64,000 nucleotides of DNA from an uncultured Holdemanella sp. (GCF_934772795.1 NZ_CAKVMR010000001.1:91962-155961); one strand, 5' to 3'; counted from the stretch's first letter, positions 53,881 through 62,288 are shown. Numbers and translations are program-made. The notes: generated by a model from the sequence alone, not told the origin.

Positions 53881-54208
53881 TGGACTCTGTGATTTGCCAT
53901 GAAAATCAAAAAGATGGACAACTGTACATCTCGATTCAAATCAGAGGATGCGATATTAACTCTATGATTTGTCGTGAATAACAAAACGATGTATAACTAT
54001 ATGTATTAGTTCAAGTAATAAGGATATAAAACTCATAATGAGGGTTTAAATTTAAATATAAACATATTTTTGAATTTCAAATCATCTTAAACCAATTAAA
54101 ATAAGCAGATTTATTTAAAATTCTGCTCTATTTTTAATTTCATAAAAATAACATAAGAGATATTATGCGAAGTCGGATATATATAGTACAATATATATGT
54201 AGCAATCA
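53881..54208. other. Gene-free stretch left of the transposon, with a direct repeat and a terminator
   Basis: No gene is supported here. A 46-base imperfect direct repeat occupies 53883-53928 and 53958-54003, 75 bases apart, with the shared core CTCTRTGATTTG. Further right, AGCAGA (54104-54109) and TCTGCT (54122-54127) form a hairpin followed by a T tract, a plausible terminator. The rest is AT-rich. Confidence 0.5.
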
Positions 54209-54583
54209 TGTGAAACAGACAAACTAATAAGTTCTTATAGAAACTAATAAGTTCTTATAAAAAACTTTCGAGCTTTATCTTAATCAAAGTAAAAAGTTCT
54301 TATACGTATATTACCTGTATATTTCAAGAAAAGTATAAAGTTCTTATTAAGTAGTATATCTTGTATATGTATAGTCTTTTCTAAGTATATTAATCTTCTT
54401 AATAAGTATATCTTATATAATTAGACTTAGGTTAATTTATTCAACTTGACATAGTTTATATTATATAAGTTTATATAGTAGTAGTTCTTATAGAAAAGTA
54501 ATACAGTTCTATGCAATCAAACTAAAAAGTTCTTATAGAAAAGTATTGTGTATTCCCTATGCCAAAGTAAAAGGTTCTTATGC
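54209..54583 (+). repeat. Transposon end with seven same-direction iterons (TnsB sites)
   Basis: Consensus AAACTAAWAAGTTCTTATAG. Copies at 54221-54240, 54241-54260, 54286-54305, 54330-54349, 54474-54493, 54519-54538 and 54564-54583, all in the same orientation and separated by AT-rich spacers. Two are directly adjacent. The core AGTTCTTAT is invariant except in the last, which has GGTTCTTAT. Repeated ~20-base sites are how TnsB recognises Tn7 ends. The tnsC terminator begins 18 bases beyond the last copy. Confidence 0.85.
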
Positions 54584-54596
54584 CTTGGTGAGCATA

Positions 54597-54627
54597 AAAA
54601 AACAAAGAAACATAGAGTCTCTTTGTT
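54597..54627 (-). terminator. Terminator of the tns operon
   Basis: AACAAAGA (54601-54608) and TCTTTGTT (54620-54627), with a T tract on the minus strand. Two more copies of this hairpin lie at 62.3 and 63.0 kb beside tnsC remnants. Confidence 0.78.
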
Positions 54628-56212
54628 AGTTATCATCTGTAATGTAATCACAGATGTTCTTCGATGCAGGAGTTCTTCTTGTAGCCTTTCTCTTTGGCTT
54701 TACAGGCTTCTCATTTAGAATGGCAATCACCTGTTTAGCTACTTCATGTGGCTTCAGGCGATGATTGACATCTTCTTCTAAAACCATTCGAGTTGCTCTG
54801 CCGATTGAGTCAGAGTCAAACTCTACATAGATTTCACGGACCAAGTCGATGACCTTTGTCATCATCTTGCTCTCATAAACCATGTTGCTGATGTTGGATT
54901 CAGGCATTTGATATTTGTTCTTCTCTTCCTCAGCAATCGTAAGAATACGTTCATCTTCAAGTTCTTCAGTTCTTGCTTGATTAACAATGTCGATAGCACC
55001 TTTCAACTGTTTGAAATGCTTGTTGTTAACACGCACAATGAACTTCTTGTCGATGGTCTCAATCTTCCCTTTGGACTTACTGTCAATGTATTCCAGCATG
55101 ATCCATTTGTACAACCAAATCAGCATGTTAATGATACCTCCTGAACACTCATACAAAGTGTCTGAAAGTTCCTTAGACCATTGAATCGGTGTATCCAGCC
55201 ATTGCCAAGTCAAAAGCATATTCACCAGCATGTTGAAATAATCCTTGTCAGTCGTATATGCAGAAGCGTCAATGAAGTCACCTGCTCTACGTGCATTTCT
55301 AAGCATTGTAAACAGCTTCTTATAGGCTTCATCTGTTCCAACTACACTCAAGGCTACCTTTGTCTTGTTGACGATGCCTAACAGACCTTCATAGCTGTTT
55401 TCTCTATTGGTATTGAAGTCGATAAGTTGGATTTCGTCCATAACGATTGTTCCAATCGAGAACATTTCGATAAGCTGGCAGACTTTCAATTGCTTGTCTG
55501 CTAGGCTTTTGCACTTCTTGTTAATCATGACTTCATAGATAGGTTCGGGATTTCCTAAAGCATTATCAATGGCTTCTCCAATCTGTCTATACAAGGTTGA
55601 AAAGTTGCTGTTTGGCATACAACTTACGACCAGATATGTAATCTGTGGAATCGAAGTTCCAGGATCTGGATGGTGCACGATTACCTGTGGGATGTTATCG
55701 AACAACTGCTTCAACGAAGATGATTTGCCGCATCCTGAATAGCCTAGCAAGGCAAACCCAGATGGGGCACTATCTTCGATTTTGCCCTTCATTTTGATGA
55801 GTTTCTTGTCAGTTGACTCGCCAATAGCATTTGTGTCCCAGACATAGGATTTGCGAAGCATATAGGAGCTAACGATTACATCGTAGTTGATGAATTCAAG
55901 CTGTTTTTGGAACGATAAAGGCAGTCTTAGATTTTTCAAGCTAACTACAGTTGCTTTTTGCTCATTCACAGACATCTTGCTCAAATCGTCAGCATCCAAA
56001 CTTGGAATAGGTACTGTATATGCGTTCAAAAGGACGTTTCCATCTCTTGGTCTTGGAAGTGCTTCAATGAACGGGTTATTGTTGAAGTCCCTATTGGATG
56101 ATTTTACATATTTAGCATCAACAGGACCTACACGAGTACATTCTTCATGGGTATATTGATTTTGGTCTTTCTCTACATTTGAGTAGTAGTAGACCCAGTT
56201 CAGTTCTCTCAT
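54626..56212 (-). CDS. tnsC: TnsC-type transposition regulator ATPase
   Basis: A 528-residue AAA+ protein. Walker A is GYSGCGKS at 157-164, Walker B TIVMDEIQLID with D259-E260, and arginine-finger candidates lie in MLRNARRAGDF. N- and C-terminal extensions beyond the core are as in Tn7 TnsC. It links the target-selecting TniQ protein to the TnsA/TnsB transposase through ATP-dependent filaments on DNA. It is 11 bases downstream of tnsB. The last residues are CDYITDDN. A nearly identical 3' fragment lies at 63.0-63.5 kb. Confidence 0.92.
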   Translation of the reverse strand: MRELNWVYYYSNVEKDQNQYTHEECTRVGPVDAKYVKSSNRDFNNNPFIEALPRPRDGNVLLNAYTVPIPSLDADDLSKMSVNEQKATVVSLKNLRLPLSFQKQLEFINYDVIVSSYMLRKSYVWDTNAIGESTDKKLIKMKGKIEDSAPSGFALLGYSGCGKSSSLKQLFDNIPQVIVHHPDPGTSIPQITYLVVSCMPNSNFSTLYRQIGEAIDNALGNPEPIYEVMINKKCKSLADKQLKVCQLIEMFSIGTIVMDEIQLIDFNTNRENSYEGLLGIVNKTKVALSVVGTDEAYKKLFTMLRNARRAGDFIDASAYTTDKDYFNMLVNMLLTWQWLDTPIQWSKELSDTLYECSGGIINMLIWLYKWIMLEYIDSKSKGKIETIDKKFIVRVNNKHFKQLKGAIDIVNQARTEELEDERILTIAEEEKNKYQMPESNISNMVYESKMMTKVIDLVREIYVEFDSDSIGRATRMVLEEDVNHRLKPHEVAKQVIAILNEKPVKPKRKATRRTPASKNICDYITDDN

Positions 56213-56223
56213 AACTGTACCTC

Positions 56224-58383
56224 CTACATTTTTTGTTTAATCTTTTGAAGGGCTTCTTCAAAGGTCATACTTCCAGTTTCTTCATTTGATTCAGGCTCTG
56301 ACAAGGCTTCAGGTTCTGGTTCCTCATTTTTCAAAGGAATCAGAGATGGTGCATCATCTGTGTTCAAACGTGCTCCAATTGAGTTTGCCTCTAATACAAG
56401 GATGCTTTCTTCTTTACGGTTATGACGGATATTTTTGGTCTTATCATCATTTGGTGCCGTATGATTTGCAACTCTAACAGCATCATCCAAGGTTGCCTGC
56501 ATTCCCATACGTCTTGCACAGCGAATCTCTTGGTCTTCCTGAGCTTTCTCCATTACAAGCTCTTTTTTCTTGGTCTTGTATTCTTCGTAGTTGCGAAGTG
56601 ACATACCGTTGAATTCATAGTTTCCTGCTCGATTCTCATTCAAGGTTGCTTTTACAAGGCGATTGTCTGCAATGTACCATAAAGAACCTATATTTCTTTC
56701 ATCAAGACGACATTTCAAAGGCACCGAACTTCTTCTAGTCTTGGTGATTTGTTCTGCAAGCCAAGGATCATTTGCAATGTAATACAAACCATTCCATTCA
56801 ATACCTTTACGGGTTATACGAGCACGTACTTCTTTACGAATTGAATACTCAAACTGGTCAAGGTTGACAATTGGTCTCGGAGCACCATATTTAGCACATC
56901 CATAGTCCCATAATTCCAACGGAATGGGATGCACTGACTTCTCTAACATATCCTTTGTCATTGGATACTGGCTCATTGTCATCATGTTGTGAGCAATTGT
57001 CTGATTGATTACGAATACCCAGATATCATCCAATGTAAGGACCGCATGCCTATGGTGGTTTGAGTCATATCGTTTGGTAATCAAGCCTTTTCCTTCAAGT
57101 AAATCATTCTGCACTGAATGATACTGGTGGAAGAGCTGTTCTACCTGTCCTTTCAGTGACCCCATAGCTGGTGGCACTAGCTCCAGAGTGATGTTCAACT
57201 CGTTGCAGATACGTTTGACCTCTTTGGAACGATATTCAGAACCACGGTCACTGCGAAGTCGGTTTGGCAAAACATTGATGTCCCATAAGCCATCTTTTAG
57301 CTCCAAGCCGTAACGCCTGCAAAGCTGTTTATTGTCTTCACCAAGGTTCAAAAGACAATTTGTGAAGCCAAGTACTGAGTTATTCTCCAAAGAAACAGAT
57401 ACTGCCGTAATCATTCGTGAATAGACATCAACCATTGCATGCACGATTGGACGCCCGATTACCTTTGTTGGATCAACTTCACTGACAATGGATACATCCA
57501 TTTCAACTTCATCCATTTCGAACAAATCTCCAGGACCATGCACATTAAGAAGATTGTCTGAAACAAGCATACGCTCATCGTTTCTGTATTCACGTTTGGA
57601 TGTTTTGCATACACGGCGTGCTTTAGCTGATGTATGAGTAACAATATAGTTTTCCATTTGGCTTTTAGTAGGTCGCTGGTCGATTGGCAGCAGCTTATTC
57701 TGAACTACGACACCATCACTTGTCTGTGTTTCTACACGAGCTGTGAAATACTTTGTAAGCATCCAGTCATAAGTCGTTGCATAAGACTTTTCTCTGCCGG
57801 ATAAATAGTGTTTACAGCAATCATCAAAGATTTCACGCAGTCCATCAGTTAGAGGGATACCTTGTTCGAACATAGGTGGACGACCTGTTTTTGTGGAATA
57901 ATGTAGACCACTTTTGCTCTTCTTTCCTGTTTGAGATAATAAGGAGAATGGGTCTAAACCACTCATCAAGTATCTTTTAACAATAAGAAACACGCTTTTT
58001 GGTGAAATACCGTATTTATTGCTTAACTCTTTAAGACATGGTTTAGGCTTCTTGGTTTCTAAGTAAAAGTAGCACGGTCCGTAGATATCTCCGACTGTTT
58101 CAACAATATCTTTGTTACGTAGATAGGTTTCCTTTGATTTTTCCGATAAAGCATCAAAGTCAAACACCTTGTCATGTTTAGATTCACGAATTGCAATTTC
58201 TTTCTTAGCAATGAAATATTGGACTGTCTCAAGATGCCATTCGTTAAGTTCGATTTTTCCTTTGGAATCATTGATGAGAATCGTTACTAAGTAATCTTTA
58301 TTCATGTAGATTACTCTATGATCAATGTTTAGTTCCATATCATGAAGAATGGAACCTACTTTCAGGTTTAATGTTGTGAGCAT
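56224..58383 (-). CDS. tnsB: TnsB-type DDE transposase
   Basis: A 719-residue Mu/Tn7-type transposase. N-terminal helix-turn-helix domains bind the end repeats. The catalytic triad is D291 (FEMDEVEMD), D379 (RLRSDRGSEY) and E415 (GSLKGQVEQLFHQ), with spacing of 88 and 36 residues like Tn7 TnsB. A beta-barrel region and a charged C-terminal tail, thought to contact TnsC, follow. It cuts the 3' strands and joins them to target DNA. The start overlaps tnsA by 16 bases. Confidence 0.94.
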   Translation of the reverse strand: MLTTLNLKVGSILHDMELNIDHRVIYMNKDYLVTILINDSKGKIELNEWHLETVQYFIAKKEIAIRESKHDKVFDFDALSEKSKETYLRNKDIVETVGDIYGPCYFYLETKKPKPCLKELSNKYGISPKSVFLIVKRYLMSGLDPFSLLSQTGKKSKSGLHYSTKTGRPPMFEQGIPLTDGLREIFDDCCKHYLSGREKSYATTYDWMLTKYFTARVETQTSDGVVVQNKLLPIDQRPTKSQMENYIVTHTSAKARRVCKTSKREYRNDERMLVSDNLLNVHGPGDLFEMDEVEMDVSIVSEVDPTKVIGRPIVHAMVDVYSRMITAVSVSLENNSVLGFTNCLLNLGEDNKQLCRRYGLELKDGLWDINVLPNRLRSDRGSEYRSKEVKRICNELNITLELVPPAMGSLKGQVEQLFHQYHSVQNDLLEGKGLITKRYDSNHHRHAVLTLDDIWVFVINQTIAHNMMTMSQYPMTKDMLEKSVHPIPLELWDYGCAKYGAPRPIVNLDQFEYSIRKEVRARITRKGIEWNGLYYIANDPWLAEQITKTRRSSVPLKCRLDERNIGSLWYIADNRLVKATLNENRAGNYEFNGMSLRNYEEYKTKKKELVMEKAQEDQEIRCARRMGMQATLDDAVRVANHTAPNDDKTKNIRHNRKEESILVLEANSIGARLNTDDAPSLIPLKNEEPEPEALSEPESNEETGSMTFEEALQKIKQKM

Positions 58384-59117
58384 ACTAAGCTGCCTCCTTT
58401 CACTTCGGGTAATACATCCCTGTAAATCTCAAGTAAATACTGGAAATCAAGCGGTTCTGATTCCATATCAACTTGGATTTTTTTTGTTGCAATATAATGT
58501 TTCAGCATGGACATTTCATCAAATACATTGGATAAATCGTAGAACATACATACCATACGTATATTCTCTGCTAAAACAATATTCATTTCATCCTTGTAGA
58601 CGATTTCAAACGGTACATGTCTGAATTTTTCCCAGTAGACCTTTTCGACAGCGAGCTTTTCCTTGGCACGCTTTTTTTTCAACACATTTCTTGATGGTTT
58701 CACACTGAACACTTTCTCTTTGCCATCCTTGTATGTGACGTAGAAATCAGATGTCATATACGTATGACGGTTTCGTGGATGTTTCACGTTATAGTCGTCA
58801 CAGATTTCCAATGTCGTTTCAAGGTCTAAAGGATACTGTTCACGAATATCCTCGATTTCATCATTCCATCTCAGGATATGCCAGTAATAGGCTTCTCCCT
58901 GTGAGAGAAGCTCAACAGTCCGTCCTGTTTTCCAGTCCTTTGGGTTAGAGCAAGTCCCAACACTGCTGATTTCTCTTGTCTGGATCCACGGAAGGTAGGA
59001 GGCTCCAGAGCCTTTACCCCTACCCTCGTTTATTTTTGTGTCGTTTTTTATTGACAGCACGGCGGATTCTCTTTCTAGTGTTCTTTCTATAACGTCTTGC
59101 TCTACGACGTTGTTCAT
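58368..59117 (-). CDS. tnsA: TnsA-type endonuclease
   Basis: A 249-residue TnsA. Catalytic E75 (SQGEAYYW), D124 (TSDFYVTY) and K140 (FSVKPS) are in place, with spacing close to Tn7 TnsA. The conserved N-terminal GKGSGASYLPWI and SSVG precede them, and a helical C-terminal domain follows. It cuts the 5' strands so that the element is excised. Its ATG at 59117 lies 98 bases inside tniQ; the family's conserved start begins about residue 30, so a shorter form is possible, but no other ATG is near. Confidence 0.92.
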   Translation of the reverse strand: MNNVVEQDVIERTLERESAVLSIKNDTKINEGRGKGSGASYLPWIQTREISSVGTCSNPKDWKTGRTVELLSQGEAYYWHILRWNDEIEDIREQYPLDLETTLEICDDYNVKHPRNRHTYMTSDFYVTYKDGKEKVFSVKPSRNVLKKKRAKEKLAVEKVYWEKFRHVPFEIVYKDEMNIVLAENIRMVCMFYDLSNVFDEMSMLKHYIATKKIQVDMESEPLDFQYLLEIYRDVLPEVKGGSLVCSQH

Positions 59118-59937
59118 TGCGAACAGTCATCAAAAACATTCCATTTGAAACTTTTCTACGTCGATAACCAATCATATGTACTGGATCAATCTTGGAAAAG
59201 AACGAAACATAACGTGGATAATCATCGAATAAAAGCTGAAGAAGTACACGCTGTTCTCTAAAGGTAAAGTAGTCTACACTTTTGGTGTAAATCATCTGTA
59301 CCACCTTCATTGGCAGTTCTTCCTCATCACCTTTACATCTAAAAGCTTCAACTACTTCGTTGTCTGTCAGATGCTTGTCACGCATAAGTACTTCAAGCTG
59401 GTATCTTACGATTTTGTAGAAGATAGAGCCCTTTGAATAGCAAGTTGAAAACATCTTAAATTCAGTATCTCTGTCATATGAGCCTTTGATTGGGATGAAT
59501 TCCATTCGGTTCATATCCTGAATAAAACGCTGGTCAGGCTGTACATATTCTAAAATACATTTGTGCTTCCAGCATGTAAAAGAACCTGGATACTGGTGCT
59601 GAAAGTGATAGACAATGTGTCCAAATCGAGTCATATCTTCTTTCATACATTCTGGACATACGCATAGATGTTCATCATTGTGGTACGGAATGATGTCGTA
59701 CAGGTCTTTAACATCCTGCTTGTAGATTGAAAGTATACTTTTTGACCAAACATTGTCTGAAATCAATCCAAGCACTTTCGGGAAATAATCAAGATGACGA
59801 ACGACTTTCTTTCCATCAATAATACGGTAACTTCTAAGCATATCATTGACGTCTATAAAGCCATTTGCAAGAGCTAGTCGATTCATCCAGCTAACAGGAA
59901 GTTCATCAACATCGGGTAAAAATTCTACAGGTAACAT
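59020..59937 (-). CDS. tniQ: TniQ/TnsD-family target-selection protein
   Basis: A 305-residue protein with the TniQ N-terminus (VDELPVSWMNRLALANGF) and a zinc knuckle with C94, C97, C122 and H125 (CPECMKED ... CWKHKC). It is shorter than Tn7 TnsD (about 500). The C-terminal 35 residues are almost all arginine, lysine and asparagine, and are encoded where the frame overlaps tnsA by 98 bases. It would recognise the target or bridge another DNA-binding factor to TnsC. GGAGGAAT precedes the ATG. It is first in the operon. Confidence 0.88.
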   Translation of the reverse strand: MLPVEFLPDVDELPVSWMNRLALANGFIDVNDMLRSYRIIDGKKVVRHLDYFPKVLGLISDNVWSKSILSIYKQDVKDLYDIIPYHNDEHLCVCPECMKEDMTRFGHIVYHFQHQYPGSFTCWKHKCILEYVQPDQRFIQDMNRMEFIPIKGSYDRDTEFKMFSTCYSKGSIFYKIVRYQLEVLMRDKHLTDNEVVEAFRCKGDEEELPMKVVQMIYTKSVDYFTFREQRVLLQLLFDDYPRYVSFFSKIDPVHMIGYRRRKVSNGMFLMTVRNEQRRRARRYRKNTRKRIRRAVNKKRHKNKRG

Positions 59938-60108
59938 ATCTTATTCCTCCTTTGTTACTTCTCAGAGACTTTCTCATCCCTGATCACATCTTCATAATAA
60001 ATCAAGAATAAGAAATTAACTGTATTGCAAAATTCAGTGTTTTTTTATGTACAAGGCTTCTGAAAACTGTTATCATATAGTTGTAAATAGGAAGATGAAG
60101 GAACAAAT

Positions 60109-61311
60109 ATGCAGATCAAGATTAAAGCTTTGGCCGATATTGAGTTTCTTAGTGCCAAAGTAGACAAAAAACATAATATTATTCACGTACAGGCTAAAAA
60201 TCTTCTGGACTCTACTGGAAAAGACTGTGATTCTGATGGATGTACAGGCAAATATATAGCTCATGGCTTTGTTGAAACTGTTTATGAGGATTTGAACATT
60301 GATGGTTATCGAGTATTTATCCACTTAACAACAAGACGTGCCTTCTGCCCTAAGTGTAATAATGTTGTAAATAGCAAGCCTGCATGTCTTACAAGAGACT
60401 TTGTTCCAGACGAGAATGAAGAAAGCTGGTCTGGAAACCATAGAACAACAAATAGATTCCTTGACTGGATTGAGTATCTGGTTTTCAAATATGGAGTTGA
60501 TGTAACCAGTGAAATGACAGGAGTCAAACCTAGAAGGCTGTATTACATTCGTCAGGCTTATCGTGACAGAAATACGGATATGCACATGGGCGAACGCTCA
60601 TTAGTAATTGCCAAGTCTAGACACAATAGCAAGAATTTTTATCTGGTCATTGATACGATGTATGATTCAGACCTTCTTAACTACTTCAATTCACCTAAAC
60701 TAGCTTTAAATTATGTGCTTGCTCTGAAACGGAACAATCCTGCAATTCGTAAGGTAACTGTACCTGCGGATTTTAAATACGTGGATGTATTAGCTCGTGT
60801 ATTTGGTCAAGATAATGTGCAGTATGATTTCCGTTCCTTGCAGTCAATGATTACTACAGGCTGTTTCAATGCGTACAGAGAGCAAAGAACTTCTGATAAT
60901 GAATCATCTATAGAAACCGAAGAGCATCTTTTCAGAACCCCAAGAACTCAGCTGACACAGGATGAGCAGATTCAGCTTGATAATCTTCTTAGAACATCCC
61001 CTGTTTTCCATGGTTACTATTATTTACAGCGTGATTACTGGTATTCACTGGATGAAAAGGTTGTTTTAAAGGCTAGAATCAAGAATGCTGATGTTATTGA
61101 TGAAATCATGAAAGATAAGAATCGCATCAGTAATCGTGATAAAGACAAATCAATTGATGATATTGCGTATGAGCTTGGATGCAATCTGGATTTGAACGAA
61201 CGTAAAGAATATATTATATATAAGATGAACAAGTCTTGCAAAAAGTATGAAGAAAGTCAATATGATGAAACAGTAGAAGTTGATGTGGATCAGGAGGACG
61301 CCTATGAATAA
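60109..61311 (+). CDS. ISL3-like transposase relative lacking a DDE residue, divergent from tniQ
   Basis: A 400-residue protein. The N-terminal ISL3-type zinc finger has C40, C45, C80 and C83, with the typical RRAFCPKCNN, and a helix-turn-helix follows (about 120-150). The central part resembles the ISL3 DDE fold, and the later pattern LTQDEQIQLDNLLRTSP is also ISL3-like. Where ISL3 enzymes carry the first catalytic D-E, this protein has A168-K169; D221 and D240 match later acidic positions. It therefore looks inactive as a nuclease but able to bind DNA. It is divergent from tniQ and overlaps the next gene by 8 bases. A role in targeting or control is inferred. Confidence 0.65.
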   Translation: MQIKIKALADIEFLSAKVDKKHNIIHVQAKNLLDSTGKDCDSDGCTGKYIAHGFVETVYEDLNIDGYRVFIHLTTRRAFCPKCNNVVNSKPACLTRDFVPDENEESWSGNHRTTNRFLDWIEYLVFKYGVDVTSEMTGVKPRRLYYIRQAYRDRNTDMHMGERSLVIAKSRHNSKNFYLVIDTMYDSDLLNYFNSPKLALNYVLALKRNNPAIRKVTVPADFKYVDVLARVFGQDNVQYDFRSLQSMITTGCFNAYREQRTSDNESSIETEEHLFRTPRTQLTQDEQIQLDNLLRTSPVFHGYYYLQRDYWYSLDEKVVLKARIKNADVIDEIMKDKNRISNRDKDKSIDDIAYELGCNLDLNERKEYIIYKMNKSCKKYEESQYDETVEVDVDQEDAYE

Positions 61312-61522
61312 ATTTAATCTTGGTGATATCGTCTATTTCATAGCTAACGGATATCATATTCGAGAAGCCACGGTTATTCGAAACGGTTCAGGTTTCTGCA
61401 CCATAAAGTTCAATGACAATGAAACTCCAGCAGGAACCAGAGTCAGAGAATCCAAGTTATTCCAAACTAAGCAGGAAGCTGAAGTTGTAGTTGAAAAAAC
61501 ACATAACACACTGTTATACTAG
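61304..61522 (+). CDS. 72-residue protein coupled to the ISL3-like gene
   Basis: Starts at an ATG (61304) inside the last codons of the upstream gene, with AGGAGG 7 bases before it. The sequence NLGDIVYFIANGYHIREATV...GFCTIKF...GTRVRESKLF looks like a small beta-barrel (SH3/KOW-like) protein of the kind often seen in phage and plasmid genomes. Its function is unknown. The coupling implies fixed ratio expression with the ISL3-like protein. Confidence 0.7.
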   Translation: MNKFNLGDIVYFIANGYHIREATVIRNGSGFCTIKFNDNETPAGTRVRESKLFQTKQEAEVVVEKTHNTLLY

Positions 61523-61562
61523 GCTTTGTTGGATTTGTTAGCCACCTTTTAGAGGTGAGAAA

Positions 61563-61769
61563 ATGAAAGAACAATTACAACTGAAAAATCACTTAAAGGA
61601 AGTTCGCACAGAAGCAAATCTTTCTCAAGCTCAGCTTGCAGAAATGGTGGGTGTATCAAGAAACACGATTAGTTCTATTGAAACAGGACAGTTTAATCCA
61701 ACTGCAAAATTGGCTCTAATTCTTTGTATTGCATTGGACAAAAAATTTGAGGAACTATTCTATTTTTAG
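61563..61769 (+). CDS. XRE-family transcriptional regulator
   Basis: A 68-residue helix-turn-helix protein of the Cro/C1 type: LKEVRTEANLSQAQLAEMVGVSRNTISSIETGQ, then FNPTAKLALILCIALDKKFEELF. AGAGGTG lies upstream. It is followed 9 bases later by a small membrane protein; such pairs are common in Firmicutes and often regulate themselves. It may be cargo of the transposon. Confidence 0.88.
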   Translation: MKEQLQLKNHLKEVRTEANLSQAQLAEMVGVSRNTISSIETGQFNPTAKLALILCIALDKKFEELFYF

Positions 61770-61778
61770 GAGGTCATT

Positions 61779-62081
61779 ATGGAAAATATTATAATGTTGA
61801 TTTTGGGAGTGTTCATATCTGTTGTGGGAATTGTAAATATCAAAGGCAATATCAGCACAATTCATTCTTACAATAGGCGAAGAGTAAAAGAAGAAGATAT
61901 ACCAAAGTATGGAAAAGTTGTTGGAACAGGAACACTGATTATAGGAATATCTCTTGTATTAGGTTTTATTGTTTCGTTTTGGAGCGAAGAAATTATGGGA
62001 TATATCATTCTGACAGCGATTATTATCGGATTAGGTTTGATTCTTTATGGTCAATTCAAATATAATAAAGGTATTTTTTGA
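61779..62081 (+). CDS. Small membrane protein paired with the XRE regulator
   Basis: A 100-residue protein with three hydrophobic segments (about 3-20, 48-67 and 71-90). It follows the regulator gene after 9 bases with TAGGAGG as ribosome binding site. It resembles the integral-membrane partners of small XRE regulators (DUF3796-like), but I cannot name the family with certainty. Confidence 0.7.
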   Translation: MENIIMLILGVFISVVGIVNIKGNISTIHSYNRRRVKEEDIPKYGKVVGTGTLIIGISLVLGFIVSFWSEEIMGYIILTAIIIGLGLILYGQFKYNKGIF

Positions 62082-62107
62082 GTAGTAGATACAAAAATAT
62101 TAGACAG

Positions 62108-62136
62108 AAAAACATCGTAGCAATACGGTGTTTTTT
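62108..62136 (+). terminator. Terminator after the XRE-membrane protein pair
   Basis: AACATCG (62111-62117) pairs with CGGTGTT (62126-62132, one T-G pair), followed by TTTT. Confidence 0.7.
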
Positions 62137-62141
62137 GTTAC

Positions 62142-62260
62142 TGTTTTCATGAAACTAAGCGTTACGTTTATAAAAATAATCTGTTCTCGTAATCTTAAAC
62201 TAAGCGTTACGTTTACGAAAAAGATTTGCTTTCGTTTCATGAAACTAAGAATTACGTTTA
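62142..62260 (+). repeat. Second iteron array, end of a related transposon
   Basis: Three copies of AAACTAAGCGTTACGTTTA at 62152-62170, 62197-62215 and 62242-62260 (the last with AAT in place of GCG), evenly spaced by 45 bases and in the same direction. They share the AAACTAA start with the first array but have a different core. A TGT (62142-62144) stands 7 bases before the first copy. The tns terminator hairpin and a tnsC stub follow, the same order as at 54.2-54.6 kb. Confidence 0.7.
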
Positions 62261-62288
62261 CTTATTCGTGCTCAATAAAGCATAAAAA

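Larger units (their letters stand above)
54209..61522. mobile_element. Tn7-like transposon (left end to last coupled gene; right end not found)
   Basis: The element has an end with repeated binding sites, and an operon tniQ-tnsA-tnsB-tnsC on the minus strand that reads toward it. TnsA and TnsB motifs are intact, so cut-and-paste movement is possible. Across a divergent promoter lies an ISL3-like protein and a coupled small gene. Possible terminal bases TGT at 54209-54211 stand 9 bases before the first site. I found no inverted copy of the sites to the right, so the true right boundary, and whether the genes at 61.5-62.1 kb are inside, is open. No cas genes are present. Confidence 0.8.

Noticed and set aside
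54985..56160. Plus-strand frames opposite tnsC
   Set aside because: Several short open frames occur here, but none has a ribosome binding site, and the strong TnsC motifs on the minus strand explain the lack of stops.
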